Shown in pieces: positions 1-7,115 of a stretch of DNA of 10,832 nt. The notes beneath the pieces are model-generated. The model saw nothing but the letters and a program-made list of their open reading frames with translations. It was not told where the DNA came from and made no database searches. The position numbers and the translations under genes are program-made. The stretch comes from a bacterium. Lineage in GTDB: Bacteria; Verrucomicrobiota; Verrucomicrobiae; Opitutales; Opitutaceae. The first letter of the stretch is position 1; each line of letters starts with the position of its first letter. The stretch covers positions 1 through 10,832 of the forward strand of contig JAJXYI010000452.1 of the NCBI GenBank assembly GCA_021780625.1, given 5' to 3'.

Positions 1-1044
1 CGGGGCGAAGATGCCGCCACAACCCGCCGTGCCCACCGCCGCGATCGTTGCAAGCAGCTTGCCCACAAACAACACAAGCGCCGTCGTCCAGGGCAGCCCC
101 CCGCTGATAGCGAGCGTGACGTCCTGATACCCGATGCCAAAGACACCGCTGTGTCCCGTCGCCAGAAAGGTGGAGCACGCGAACAGCCAGCATAGCGCCG
201 CACCCACGACGGGCGCCAGCCACACCGGCACCTTGATCCATTTGCGACTGCGCCCGCGCAGCCAGAGAGCGCCACGCTGGAAGGTGGTTCCCGCCCAAGC
301 CGAGATGGCCGCCACCGGAATGCACAGCAGAAATCCAATCCAGGTTGGCGACGTGAGCGGCGCCGCCTTGAATGCAGGCTGCGCACCCAGGATCGCATGT
401 GCGACCAGCGCGCCCATGACCGCCGCCAGCACCACCGTGCCCAGATAGCGGCTGTTGAGATCGCCGATGATCTCCTCAAGCACAAACGTGACCGCCGCCA
501 GCGGAGCGTTGAATGCCGCCGCCAGTCCCGCAGCCGCACCACCCGCACAAAACGCACGACGCCCCTGCTTGGGCACCTGCATCAGCTGGGCGCCCGCCGA
601 CATCACTCCCGCTCCAATCTGCACCGCCGGACCCTCGGGCCCCAGACTCGTGCCCGTGCCCAGCGTCACGGCGGACGCGATGAATTTCGTGATGACCACC
701 CGCGCCTTCATAAAACCAAAGTCCTGCCAGAACGTCAGTTTCGTCGGGAGAATGCCGCCGCCTGCCGCCTCCGGCGCCACAAACCTGATCAGGATGCTCG
801 CAAAAAGAGTTCCACCCACCACCCAGCCAAAACTCGCCATCGCAAAGTGAAGACGTGTCATCGCCAGGCTCGCGTTAACCGTCCAGGCTTCGATCTTCAT
901 CGTCACCTCGTGAAAGGCGACCGCCGCCAGCCCCGCCAAGGCACCGAGCAGACAGATCATCGCGTATTTGCGCGGGCTGTCGCCCATCAGGAGGGATTTG
1001 GCATGAGCCAATTGCTTGGTCGGAGAAAGCGCCTCGTGAGACAT
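1..1044 (-). CDS. ClC-family chloride channel / anion transporter (C-terminus outside the window)
   Basis: Integral membrane protein of the ClC family, which moves chloride or related anions as channels or anion/proton exchangers. The frame is open for 348 codons from the ATG at 1044 down to base 1. An in-frame TGA at 1048-1050 (minus-strand reading) rules out an earlier start. Only a weak ribosome binding site is visible. Family signatures in order: PEAAGGGILP (residues 91-100, the GSGIP region), SLGPEGP (133-139, with the gating Glu at 137), AAFNAPLAAVTFVLEE (176-191) and GGIFAP (343-348). Many hydrophobic segments fit the repeated ClC fold. The last anion-binding Tyr and any C-terminal domain lie beyond the window. 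Odd points: the filter Ser is replaced by Gly, the following Pro by Leu, and GREGP reads GPEGP. The last form also occurs, as I recall, in the cyanobacterial and plant CLC-e/f branch. Codons are mostly G-ending, unlike the plus-strand genes. Family assignment is secure; the ion and the mechanism are not. Confidence 0.93.
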   Translation of the reverse strand, partial: MSHEALSPTKQLAHAKSLLMGDSPRKYAMICLLGALAGLAAVAFHEVTMKIEAWTVNASLAMTRLHFAMASFGWVVGGTLFASILIRFVAPEAAGGGILPTKLTFWQDFGFMKARVVITKFIASAVTLGTGTSLGPEGPAVQIGAGVMSAGAQLMQVPKQGRRAFCAGGAAAGLAAAFNAPLAAVTFVLEEIIGDLNSRYLGTVVLAAVMGALVAHAILGAQPAFKAAPLTSPTWIGFLLCIPVAAISAWAGTTFQRGALWLRGRSRKWIKVPVWLAPVVGAALCWLFACSTFLATGHSGVFGIGYQDVTLAISGGLPWTTALVLFVGKLLATIAAVGTAGCGGIFAP

Positions 1045-1162
1045 GAATCAACTCAGCCTGGTTATTATCCAAGTCTCGTGCAAGAATTCCCCCCCCTCGC
1101 CCTCCCTCTGCCAACCGCCCCAAGCCTCTTTCTTAAGCCAAGGTCCTATCCCCAAAAAAAGG

Positions 1163-1193
1163 TAGATACCCCGCTTCTCCACGAGGTTGTTAA
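1163..1193 (-). promoter_or_regulatory. Possible weak promoter for the ClC gene
   Basis: On the minus strand, TTAACA (plus-strand 1188-1193) is followed after 19 bp by TATCTA (1163-1168). The spacing is longer than ideal. Position and direction suit the ClC gene, with a leader of about 110 nt. It overlaps the -35 of the plus-strand promoter, so the two would compete for polymerase. This is a weak call. Confidence 0.25.
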
Positions 1194-1215
1194 GTCAATT
1201 TATAGCATTTATAAT
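1187..1215 (+). promoter_or_regulatory. Near-consensus sigma70-type promoter
   Basis: TTGTTA (1187-1192) and a perfect TATAAT (1210-1215) are separated by exactly 17 bp, inside an AT-rich island. Transcription would start near 1222 and run rightwards to the sigma factor, leaving a leader of about 380 nt. A housekeeping promoter here would supply basal sigma and FecR. An independent small RNA is the alternative. The call rests on sequence match only. Confidence 0.6.
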
Positions 1216-1280
1216 CATATCTTAAGGATAAACTCCGTCTTTAGCTTCCTCACCAAGCCCATCCCTCTGACCTGCCTCGT

Positions 1281-1297
1281 CTCCGCAGACTGCGGAG
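1281..1297. repeat. Perfect 7-bp inverted repeat with 3-nt loop
   Basis: CTCCGCA (1281-1287) and TGCGGAG (1291-1297) are exact reverse complements around GAC. The repeat lies about 60 bp downstream of the predicted transcription start, in the leader of the sigma-factor gene. No T-run follows on either strand, so an intrinsic terminator is unlikely. It could be an RNA hairpin or an operator for a dimeric regulator. Confidence 0.55.
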
Positions 1298-1604
1298 GCC
1301 CGGATAAAATTCACGTCTCCTGCTTCACGTCGGACCAGGTTGGACCCACTCACTTGGGCGTACCTCGAAAATTCCGACGCCTCCCCTGCCTGGTCTTGCC
1401 GAGCGGGCATCCCCGGGTTTTGCTCTCGCCCTCCCCCCGTCCTCGGCTCTTCGGATTCACCAGTCCCAAAATGCCACAGTCGAATAGCGGATGGGGCGCC
1501 TTGGCTTGTCGTTATGCCACGCATTGAATTCACCGTCGCGCCTTCCCCGTCCACCCAGTCCCTGCCCGGACCAGGCGGATTCCGCACCACCCCATCACTC
1601 CTCC

Positions 1605-2171
1605 ATGGCTGATGACGAGGACTCTTCGGGGCGCTTCGCCGCACTTTACCGGAAGACGCTTGCCCCGCTGCGACGCTATCTGGCACGCCTGCTAGGCAAT
1701 TCCAACGAGGCCGAGGACGTCGCCCACGACGCCTATCTCCGCATCTTCCGGAGCGTCGAAGAACGCGACGCCCGCGAGCCCGAGGCCCTGCTTTACGTCA
1801 CTGCCCGCCGGCTCGCAATCAACCGTCTGAAACGTCGTAACATCTCGCCCATCTCCCCCGAATTGCCCCCCCTTGATTCCACCGCCAGCCGCGAACCCGG
1901 CGTCGCGCATCAGGTGATGGCCCGCCAGGAATGGTCCCTGCTCGAAAAGGCCATCGCAGACCTGCCCCCGAGGTGCCGGTCCGTTCTGCTGCTTCGTAAA
2001 GTCGAACTCCTTTCGCATCGCGAAATCGCCGACCGCCTCGGCATCGCTATCAGCACGGTCGAAAAACAACATGCCCGCGCGCTCCGGCTTCTGAAGGCCG
2101 CCCTCGACGACGCCTTCGACCGTCCCCCCGATAACTTCCCTCCTCAGCCGAACAAGGAGGTCCGTCCATGA
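1605..2171 (+). CDS. ECF-type RNA polymerase sigma factor (FecI-like)
   Basis: Cytoplasmic alternative sigma factor of 188 residues, a normal ECF length. Region 2 (about 12-78) binds core polymerase and the -10 element and includes NEAEDVAHDAYLRIF (34-48). Region 4 (about 112-166) reads the -35 element through LSHREIADRLGIAISTVEKQ (136-155). I chose the ATG at 1605 because conserved sequence begins just after it. An in-frame start at 1491 would add 38 Pro/Ser-rich residues with no family similarity. No Shine-Dalgarno sequence precedes this ATG. The stop overlaps the start of the FecR-type gene by four bases (ATGA), which implies translational coupling. Adjacency to FecR and to a receptor with an STN domain makes this the sigma factor of a cell-surface-signalling system. 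Whether iron or another nutrient is the signal cannot be told. Confidence 0.93.
   Translation: MADDEDSSGRFAALYRKTLAPLRRYLARLLGNSNEAEDVAHDAYLRIFRSVEERDAREPEALLYVTARRLAINRLKRRNISPISPELPPLDSTASREPGVAHQVMARQEWSLLEKAIADLPPRCRSVLLLRKVELLSHREIADRLGIAISTVEKQHARALRLLKAALDDAFDRPPDNFPPQPNKEVRP
2154..2160 (+). promoter_or_regulatory. Strong ribosome binding site of the FecR-type gene
   Basis: AAGGAGG lies 7 nt before the ATG at 2168, inside the last codons of the sigma-factor gene. It is the best Shine-Dalgarno match in the window. It fixes the start and suggests the regulator is translated efficiently from the shared mRNA. Confidence 0.85.
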
Positions 2172-3169
2172 GCACCTCTCCCCATTTGCCCAATCCCGAG
2201 GCCGCCAAACAGGCCTCCCTCTGGGCCGCCCGACTCGACGGCTCATCGTTGAACGACGCCGACCACGCCGCGCTCCGCGCCTGGCTCGACGAGAACCCCG
2301 AGCACCGCACCCTGTTGTCGGGCTACTGTCAGTTCTCCGCCGATCTCGAGCGCTGCCTCCCAAGTCTCGTCGAAGCCGGCCTCATCGATCTGCCCACTCA
2401 CGCCCAACCCCGGCGACGCCCTCGCACCTGGATCGTCGGCCTCGCCTGTTCCATCGCGGCAGCCGTCGTCCTCGCCTTCGTCTGGTACGCACACCCCGAT
2501 ACACAATACGAATCCTTCGCCACCTCCATGGGGCAGCGCAGGTCGATCACGCTCGGTGACGGCACCCACATCGAACTCAACGCCGACACCAGCCTGCTCG
2601 TCGAAACCGATCGCCGCCGGCGTCACGTCCGCCTCGCCTCGGGCGAAGCCTTCTTCCAGGTCGCCAAGGACAAGACGCGGCCCTTCACCGTCGTAACCCC
2701 GTCCGGATCCGTGCGCGTCACCGGCACCGTCTTCGACGTGTCCACGGACGCCAAAACCGACTTCGACGTCACCGTGGTCGAAGGCAATGTGCAGGTCCAT
2801 CCGCGGCAATCCCAAGCCTCGAAACCGCCCGAATCCGTGTCCCTGCAGGCCGGCGACTGCCTGTCCGCCAACGTCGACGGCGTCACCGTGAGTCACCTCT
2901 CCCCCTCGGCTCTCGAAGACGCGCTCGCCTGGCGCCAGGGTCAGGTGGTCTTCGACGGCACCCCCCTTCGCGATGCGCTCGCCCGCTTCGCCCGCTATCA
3001 CGGACGCGGCATCACGACCACCGCCGCAGCCGGAAAACTCCGCCTCGGCGGCCGTTTCAGTCTCGACGATCTCGACGGTTTTCTGTCCGACCTCGAGGAG
3101 GCGCTCCCCGTGAAAGTCACCCAGGACTCCGCCGGCACGATTCGCGTGAGCCTGCGTTCCGAACCTTAG
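2168..3169 (+). CDS. FecR-family transmembrane sigma-factor regulator
   Basis: Inner-membrane protein of 333 residues that relays receptor occupancy to the ECF sigma factor. Residues about 11-60 form the cytoplasmic N-terminal domain (DUF4880 type) with the conserved ASLWAARL and RAWLDENPEHR segments, which contacts the sigma factor. Arg-rich PRRRPR (81-86) precedes one transmembrane helix at about 88-107, consistent with positive-inside topology. The periplasmic FecR domain follows at about 113-210, including SGEAFFQVAKDKTRPFTV (158-175). Residues 258-330 form a C-terminal STN/DUF4974-like domain (FDGTPLRDALARFARYHG), the part that by family knowledge meets the receptor's signalling domain. 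The gene is coupled to the sigma-factor gene by an ATGA overlap and followed after 28 bp by the receptor. Such proteins can inhibit or activate their sigma factor; the sequence does not say which. Confidence 0.94.
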   Translation: MSTSPHLPNPEAAKQASLWAARLDGSSLNDADHAALRAWLDENPEHRTLLSGYCQFSADLERCLPSLVEAGLIDLPTHAQPRRRPRTWIVGLACSIAAAVVLAFVWYAHPDTQYESFATSMGQRRSITLGDGTHIELNADTSLLVETDRRRRHVRLASGEAFFQVAKDKTRPFTVVTPSGSVRVTGTVFDVSTDAKTDFDVTVVEGNVQVHPRQSQASKPPESVSLQAGDCLSANVDGVTVSHLSPSALEDALAWRQGQVVFDGTPLRDALARFARYHGRGITTTAAAGKLRLGGRFSLDDLDGFLSDLEEALPVKVTQDSAGTIRVSLRSEP

Positions 3170-3197
3170 CCCGCATTCCGCAGCCTCCCCCGCCGTC

Positions 3198-6100
3198 GTG
3201 CGCACGCCCCTGCCTCTCCTCCTCTTCACCGTACTCGCCCTGGGCATGGCCACGCCGCACGCCGCCGCCGACCCGGTCCGCTTCGACATCCCGGCCCAGC
3301 CTGCCGATCGCGCCCTGCTCGCGTTTTCCCATCAGTGTCACGACGAAGTGCTGTTTTCGTTCGACGCCCTGAGCAAGGTGCGTGCAAACGCCGTCGTCGG
3401 CGTATTCGAACCCGCCGAGGCCATCGCACTCCTGCTGAAGGGATCCCCGTTCATCGCGCGACGCAGCGGCGACCACCAGTTCGTCGTGAAACGTTCCCCA
3501 CGTCCGGCCACGGCGTCCATCCGCGGGCGTCTGCTCGCCCCCGGGGGAAGCCCCGCCCAAGGCATTCGCGTCGATCTCGACGGCGCCGGCCTGTTCATGC
3601 TCACCGATGAAAACGGTGAGTATTTTTTTCCATCCGTAGCCCCGGGCTCTCACACGCTCCAAGCTTCCCTCGCCGACGCGATTCCCCTGAAGGCCCGCGT
3701 CGTCATCCCGCTCGACGGAGGCACCGTTCACGTGCCCACGCTCGCCTTCCGCACGGAGGAAGATCCCGTGCCGCTCGAGCCCGTCACCGTCGAAGGCGGA
3801 CCCGCCCGGATCGGCCGCTTCGACCGCTCGCTGAACACGCCCATCCCCAGGACCGCCGCAGGCAATATCGACCTGTTCCGAACCGAGGACGAAGCCCTGC
3901 CCTACACGATCTTCAATCGCGCCCAGATCACCCGGAGCGGCGCCGTCAACCTCAACGAGTTTCTCCAGCGCGAATTGCTCGACAGCGACGCCGCCACACG
4001 ACCGCCCGATGAGGACGGCAGCGCCTCCCCCTTCAGCGCCGGCAGCAACAATCTCAGTCTGCGCGGCTACAGCGCCGACGAGACCATCGTGCTCGTGAAC
4101 GGCCGCCGCCTCCCCGAGATGCTTACCAGCGCCAGCGACACCCGCCCCCCGCCCCCCGACGTCAATTTCATCCCCCTCAATCTCGTCGAGCGCATAGAGG
4201 TGCTGCCCATCTCCGCCTCCGCCCTCTACAGCGGCAATCCCGTGGGCGGCGTGATCAACATCGTCCTCCGCCCCAATGTCGACGACACCGAGCTGACCTC
4301 CACCTACACCAATGCCGTCGGCCATTTCGACGCCCCCCAGGCCAACGTCTCCCTCCAGCACGGCCGCAGCCTCCTGGACGGCAAGCTCCAGGTCCGCCTC
4401 AGCCTCTCCCTCTCCCGCGAGGTCCCTCCCACCGAATCCGAACTCGGCCTCATCCGCGCCCACCTCCCCCCCCCCCCCCACCCCTCCCGCCCCGTCTATC
4501 GCGCCACGCCCAACATCCGCAGCGCCGACGGCCTCCCCCTCTTCGGCCCCGGCTCTTCCTCCGTGACCTCCGTGCCGGCCGGCGCCGACGGCTCCGAGGG
4601 CCTCGCCACGTTCCAGGCCCGGGCCGGAATCCGCAGTCTCGCCCTTTTCAATACACCCGGCGGCATGGCGAACTCGCCCAACAGCGTCGATTACTCGTTC
4701 GGACGGCACCAGCACAGCGGCAGCGCCTTCTTCTCCGCCACCTACGACGTCAGGCCCTGGCTCCAGCTCGGTGCCGACGGCATCGTGTCCAACGCCGTCG
4801 CCAACCGCGGCTTCAATGTCTTCTCCGGCGATCTCCTGCTCCAGGCCTCCTCGCCCCTCAACCCCTTCGGCCGCGACGTCCGGGTCTCGCTCAACGAGAC
4901 CGCCCCCGCGCTCGGGGAGAACTACGGCGAGGCGCACCTCGACTTTTCCGCCCTCGTGCTCGGCGCCCTCTTGAAACTGCCCGGCAACTGGACGGTGTCA
5001 TTGGACGCCCAATACGGACGGAGCGTCACACGCTACCGCGGCGTCGTCGGCGTCGACGCCACCCGGTGGCAGCAGCTGGTCGATTCCGGCGAATACAATC
5101 CCCTTCGCGACACCCAGGTTTTCGGCCCGCCCAAGGCCTTCTACGACAAGGCCCTGGTCTTCTATGGCGCGCCGGGAAAATTCGTCACCCTGGGCGACTA
5201 CGACACGCTCGACTCCGCCTTCAGGATCACCAACACCTCCCTGCACATCCCCACCGGCATCGCCACCGTCAACGGCGGTCTCGATTATCGCCGCAACCAC
5301 CTTGCGAGCTTCCTCGACGAGCGCCGCTATGGCGACGGCTCCCTCGCGGGCGCCCCCCAGTATTGGCAGGGCCGCGCGATCGAACGCGTGAGCCTCTTCG
5401 GCGAACTTCAGGCTCCCGCCATCCCCGCATCGTACTGCCCCTCGTGGATACACGGGATCGAGACCGACCTCGCCGCCCGCTACGACATGGCCGCCTCCTC
5501 GCAGGAATCCAACGTCGCGCCCACCGCCGGCCTCAAGATCAACCTCCCGGGCGGCTTCGCGCTGCGCGCCACCGTCGCCACCTCGAACCGCGTCCCTCCT
5601 CCCGTCATGAGCCGGCGCTCCACCCTCAACGGCGCGACCGGCGGCGGCGAGGTCGTCGACTCCTACATCTTCGACCCGGTCCGCAACGAAAGCTACACGG
5701 TCTCCTCCAACGACGCGATCAACACCAACCTCCGCCCGGAGTCCGCCGTCACACGCTCCGTCGGCGCCATCTTCCAGCGCGGTTCCGTCCACAGGTTCCG
5801 CCTCGCCCTCGATTTCTCCGACACGGAAAAAACCGGCGAACTCGCCTATCTGGAGCCTCAACAGATCGTCAGCCTCGAGACCCTGTTTGCAGGACGGATC
5901 GTGCGCGCCCCTCTCCAGCCCGGCGATCCCCACTCCGCCGGCTACATCACCAACGTGTACACGGGCAGTTTCAACCTCGCCCGACGCCACTCCCAAAATT
6001 GGGTCGCTTCCGCGGACTACGTCTGGACCGACTGCCTCGGCGGCAACCTCGAACTCTACGGCCGCTGGTTCCTCTACCAACGCTACGACCTCCAACTGCT

Positions 6101-6506
6101 GCCCACCTCCCCCCTCGTCGACGAACTCAGCTCCCCCGACGGGGCCGCCCCCCGCCTGCTCCGCAATCGCGCCAATCTCAGCGTCAGCTGGTCCGACAGC
6201 CACGGCGGTTTCGGCATCGATACCTATTATTTCAACTCCCGGACCCTGCCCCGCCAGGAATGGGCAAGCCAGGGCAGCGACCATATCTCGTCATTTTGGG
6301 ATCTCGACGCCTACCTCCAGACCGACCTCGGGCGCTGGCTGCTGCCCAAGCATTCGAAAATGGGTCTCCGAGGCCAGATCCGCATCAACAATCTCCTGGA
6401 CGCCCCGCCGCCCCGCTACGCCAACGATCCCTCCGGAGCCGGCGTGCAGCCCTACGGAGATTGGCGCGGCCGCGTGTACTCGCTCTCCCTGACAGTGACC
6501 TACTGA
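3198..6506 (+). CDS. TonB-dependent outer-membrane receptor with signalling (STN) domain
   Basis: Outer-membrane transporter and transducer of 1102 residues. A signal peptide ends near HAAA (21-24). Residues 28-98 form an STN domain (FDIPAQPADRALLAFSHQ), the periplasmic part that signals to FecR. Residues about 104-186 resemble a carboxypeptidase-regulatory-like beta-sandwich (IRGRLLAPGG, DENGEYFFPSVAPG). A TonB-box-like EPVTVEG lies at 194-200. The plug runs from about 210 to 358 (NLSLRGYSADETIVLVNGRR, NPVGGVINIVLRPN). The rest is a beta-barrel ending in an aromatic residue (SLTVTY). The GTG at 3198 is chosen because the signal peptide begins there; the next ATG (3246) would cut into it. No Shine-Dalgarno sequence is seen. 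The STN domain plus upstream sigma and FecR genes indicate substrate-responsive expression. The substrate is unknown; no SusD partner is present. A run of 14 C falls at residues 423-428. Confidence 0.95.
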   Translation: MRTPLPLLLFTVLALGMATPHAAADPVRFDIPAQPADRALLAFSHQCHDEVLFSFDALSKVRANAVVGVFEPAEAIALLLKGSPFIARRSGDHQFVVKRSPRPATASIRGRLLAPGGSPAQGIRVDLDGAGLFMLTDENGEYFFPSVAPGSHTLQASLADAIPLKARVVIPLDGGTVHVPTLAFRTEEDPVPLEPVTVEGGPARIGRFDRSLNTPIPRTAAGNIDLFRTEDEALPYTIFNRAQITRSGAVNLNEFLQRELLDSDAATRPPDEDGSASPFSAGSNNLSLRGYSADETIVLVNGRRLPEMLTSASDTRPPPPDVNFIPLNLVERIEVLPISASALYSGNPVGGVINIVLRPNVDDTELTSTYTNAVGHFDAPQANVSLQHGRSLLDGKLQVRLSLSLSREVPPTESELGLIRAHLPPPPHPSRPVYRATPNIRSADGLPLFGPGSSSVTSVPAGADGSEGLATFQARAGIRSLALFNTPGGMANSPNSVDYSFGRHQHSGSAFFSATYDVRPWLQLGADGIVSNAVANRGFNVFSGDLLLQASSPLNPFGRDVRVSLNETAPALGENYGEAHLDFSALVLGALLKLPGNWTVSLDAQYGRSVTRYRGVVGVDATRWQQLVDSGEYNPLRDTQVFGPPKAFYDKALVFYGAPGKFVTLGDYDTLDSAFRITNTSLHIPTGIATVNGGLDYRRNHLASFLDERRYGDGSLAGAPQYWQGRAIERVSLFGELQAPAIPASYCPSWIHGIETDLAARYDMAASSQESNVAPTAGLKINLPGGFALRATVATSNRVPPPVMSRRSTLNGATGGGEVVDSYIFDPVRNESYTVSSNDAINTNLRPESAVTRSVGAIFQRGSVHRFRLALDFSDTEKTGELAYLEPQQIVSLETLFAGRIVRAPLQPGDPHSAGYITNVYTGSFNLARRHSQNWVASADYVWTDCLGGNLELYGRWFLYQRYDLQLLPTSPLVDELSSPDGAAPRLLRNRANLSVSWSDSHGGFGIDTYYFNSRTLPRQEWASQGSDHISSFWDLDAYLQTDLGRWLLPKHSKMGLRGQIRINNLLDAPPPRYANDPSGAGVQPYGDWRGRVYSLSLTVTY
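4466..4479 (+). repeat. C14 homopolymer tract inside the receptor gene
   Basis: Fourteen consecutive C encode the end of Leu423, four Pro and the start of His428 early in the barrel. With 13 C the frame meets TGA at 4564-4566, giving a protein of about 450 residues. With 15 C translation would continue out of frame to 6541. Tracts like this in outer-membrane receptor genes of other bacteria, such as Neisseria, mediate slipped-strand phase variation. That function is inferred here. An assembly length error is also possible. Confidence 0.9.
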
Positions 6507-6566
6507 GCGTGGCATCTTCAAAAAAACGCCGCCGCGGGTAGCGGTTTCCCGCACCAGCCTTGTCGT

Positions 6567-6572
6567 AGGTGA
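6567..6572 (+). promoter_or_regulatory. Ribosome binding site of the acyl carrier protein-like gene
   Basis: AGGTGA lies 9 nt before the ATG at 6582, in the 75-bp gap after the receptor gene. It supports the start and shows the gene can be translated independently. Confidence 0.5.
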
Positions 6573-6581
6573 CAGCCAGTC

Positions 6582-7088
6582 ATGCCCACAAATCTCAGCA
6601 CGTCCGCCCAGCCACGCCCAATCCAAAACGCCGGCCAGGCGGCACCGGATAGCACCGACGGCAGGCTGCGCCAGACGCTGCGTCACTGCTCGCCTGATAC
6701 CTTCGAGGCCGCCTGCGCCGTGCGCGCGGACGGAAATCCCGAGAATCTCCGCACCCTCGCCATCGGCATCCTCGGTCCCTTCGTTTCGCAGGAGCTGCAG
6801 CCAGCCCTCGCCCAGGGACGGCCCAGCCTTCGCCTCGCCGAAGATCTGGGCGTGGACTCCCTCGCGCTGACCGAGATCGGAATGCTCTCCGAAGACGTGC
6901 TGCTGGTCTCCATCTCCAACGACGAACTCTTCAACGTCCGAACACTCGGCGACCTTGAAGACCTCTTTGAGCGTCTGCTCCACAGCCAGCCTCGGCCGGG
7001 AATGCGGCTTTCCCCCGAGCACACTACCCGAATGGCGACCGCGCCCAGTCCTTCAGCCGACCGCGCGCACCTGGCCGCGTCCGAGTAA
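6582..7088 (+). CDS. Acyl carrier protein-like protein with N-terminal extension
   Basis: Cytoplasmic protein of 168 residues. Residues about 66-135 form a phosphopantetheine-attachment domain: LRLAEDLGVDSLALTEI (83-99) contains the Asp-Ser-Leu motif, with Ser93 the expected carrier site, and ISNDELFNVRTLGDLEDLFE (111-130) matches helices III and IV. Carriers hold growing acyl or peptidyl chains as thioesters. The protein is about twice the length of a fatty-acid ACP. The extra N-terminal part includes a helical-looking CSPDTFEAACAVRADGNPEN (36-55), which I recall from similar verrucomicrobial proteins, and the tail (136-168) is low complexity. The gene is 75 bp after the receptor gene, same strand, with no clear terminator between, so it may be the last gene of the operon. 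No synthase, dehydratase or phosphopantetheinyl transferase is in view. The domain call is good; the pathway is unknown. Confidence 0.82.
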   Translation: MPTNLSTSAQPRPIQNAGQAAPDSTDGRLRQTLRHCSPDTFEAACAVRADGNPENLRTLAIGILGPFVSQELQPALAQGRPSLRLAEDLGVDSLALTEIGMLSEDVLLVSISNDELFNVRTLGDLEDLFERLLHSQPRPGMRLSPEHTTRMATAPSPSADRAHLAASE

Positions 7089-7115
7089 GTCAAGCGGCGC
7101 TCACACACGGCAAAC

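Larger units (their letters stand above)
1045..1604. other. 560-bp divergent intergenic region
   Basis: No convincing gene lies here. Frames that stay open have low-complexity, Pro/Arg/Ser-rich translations with no domain. The region separates the divergent ClC and sigma-factor genes. It holds a C8 run at 1089-1096 in the ClC leader, an A7 run at 1154-1160, and an AT-rich island at about 1187-1235 in otherwise GC-rich DNA with promoter-like elements. There is a perfect hairpin at 1281-1297, and the octamer TTCACGTC occurs twice in direct orientation (1310-1317 and 1324-1331, 14 bp apart). I looked for riboswitch hallmarks and found none I could defend. If the promoter at 1187-1215 drives the sigma factor, the mRNA leader is about 380 nt, long enough for regulation. 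Confidence 0.7.

Noticed and set aside
1300..1510. Possible riboswitch (cobalamin-like fragments when read on the minus strand)
   Set aside because: A GGTGAATCCG-like stretch is present, but the remaining conserved boxes are not, and it points away from the sigma gene.
397..1527. Open plus-strand frame of 376 codons
   Set aside because: It runs antisense through the well-supported ClC gene and then the intergenic region. The translation is Arg/His/Pro-rich with no recognisable fold.
1491..1604. Extended N-terminus for the sigma factor from an ATG at 1491
   Set aside because: The 38 added residues are Pro/Ser-rich and unlike ECF sigma factors, which begin just before region 2.
1222..1686. 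Minus-strand frame of 154 codons in the intergenic region
   Set aside because: It overlaps the sigma-factor start and the promoter island and has no domain or ribosome binding site.
3117..4937. Long open frame on the minus strand opposite the receptor gene (606 codons)
   Set aside because: It is a Gly/Glu/Val-rich shadow created by the C-ending codons of the receptor and shows no domain. Similar minus-strand frames opposite the FecR, receptor and kinase genes are rejected for the same reason.
6520..6552. A7 run next to small GC hairpins, resembling a minus-strand terminator
   Set aside because: Stems are only 4-5 bp with loops of 8-9 nt, and no minus-strand gene ends nearby. On the plus strand no T-run follows.
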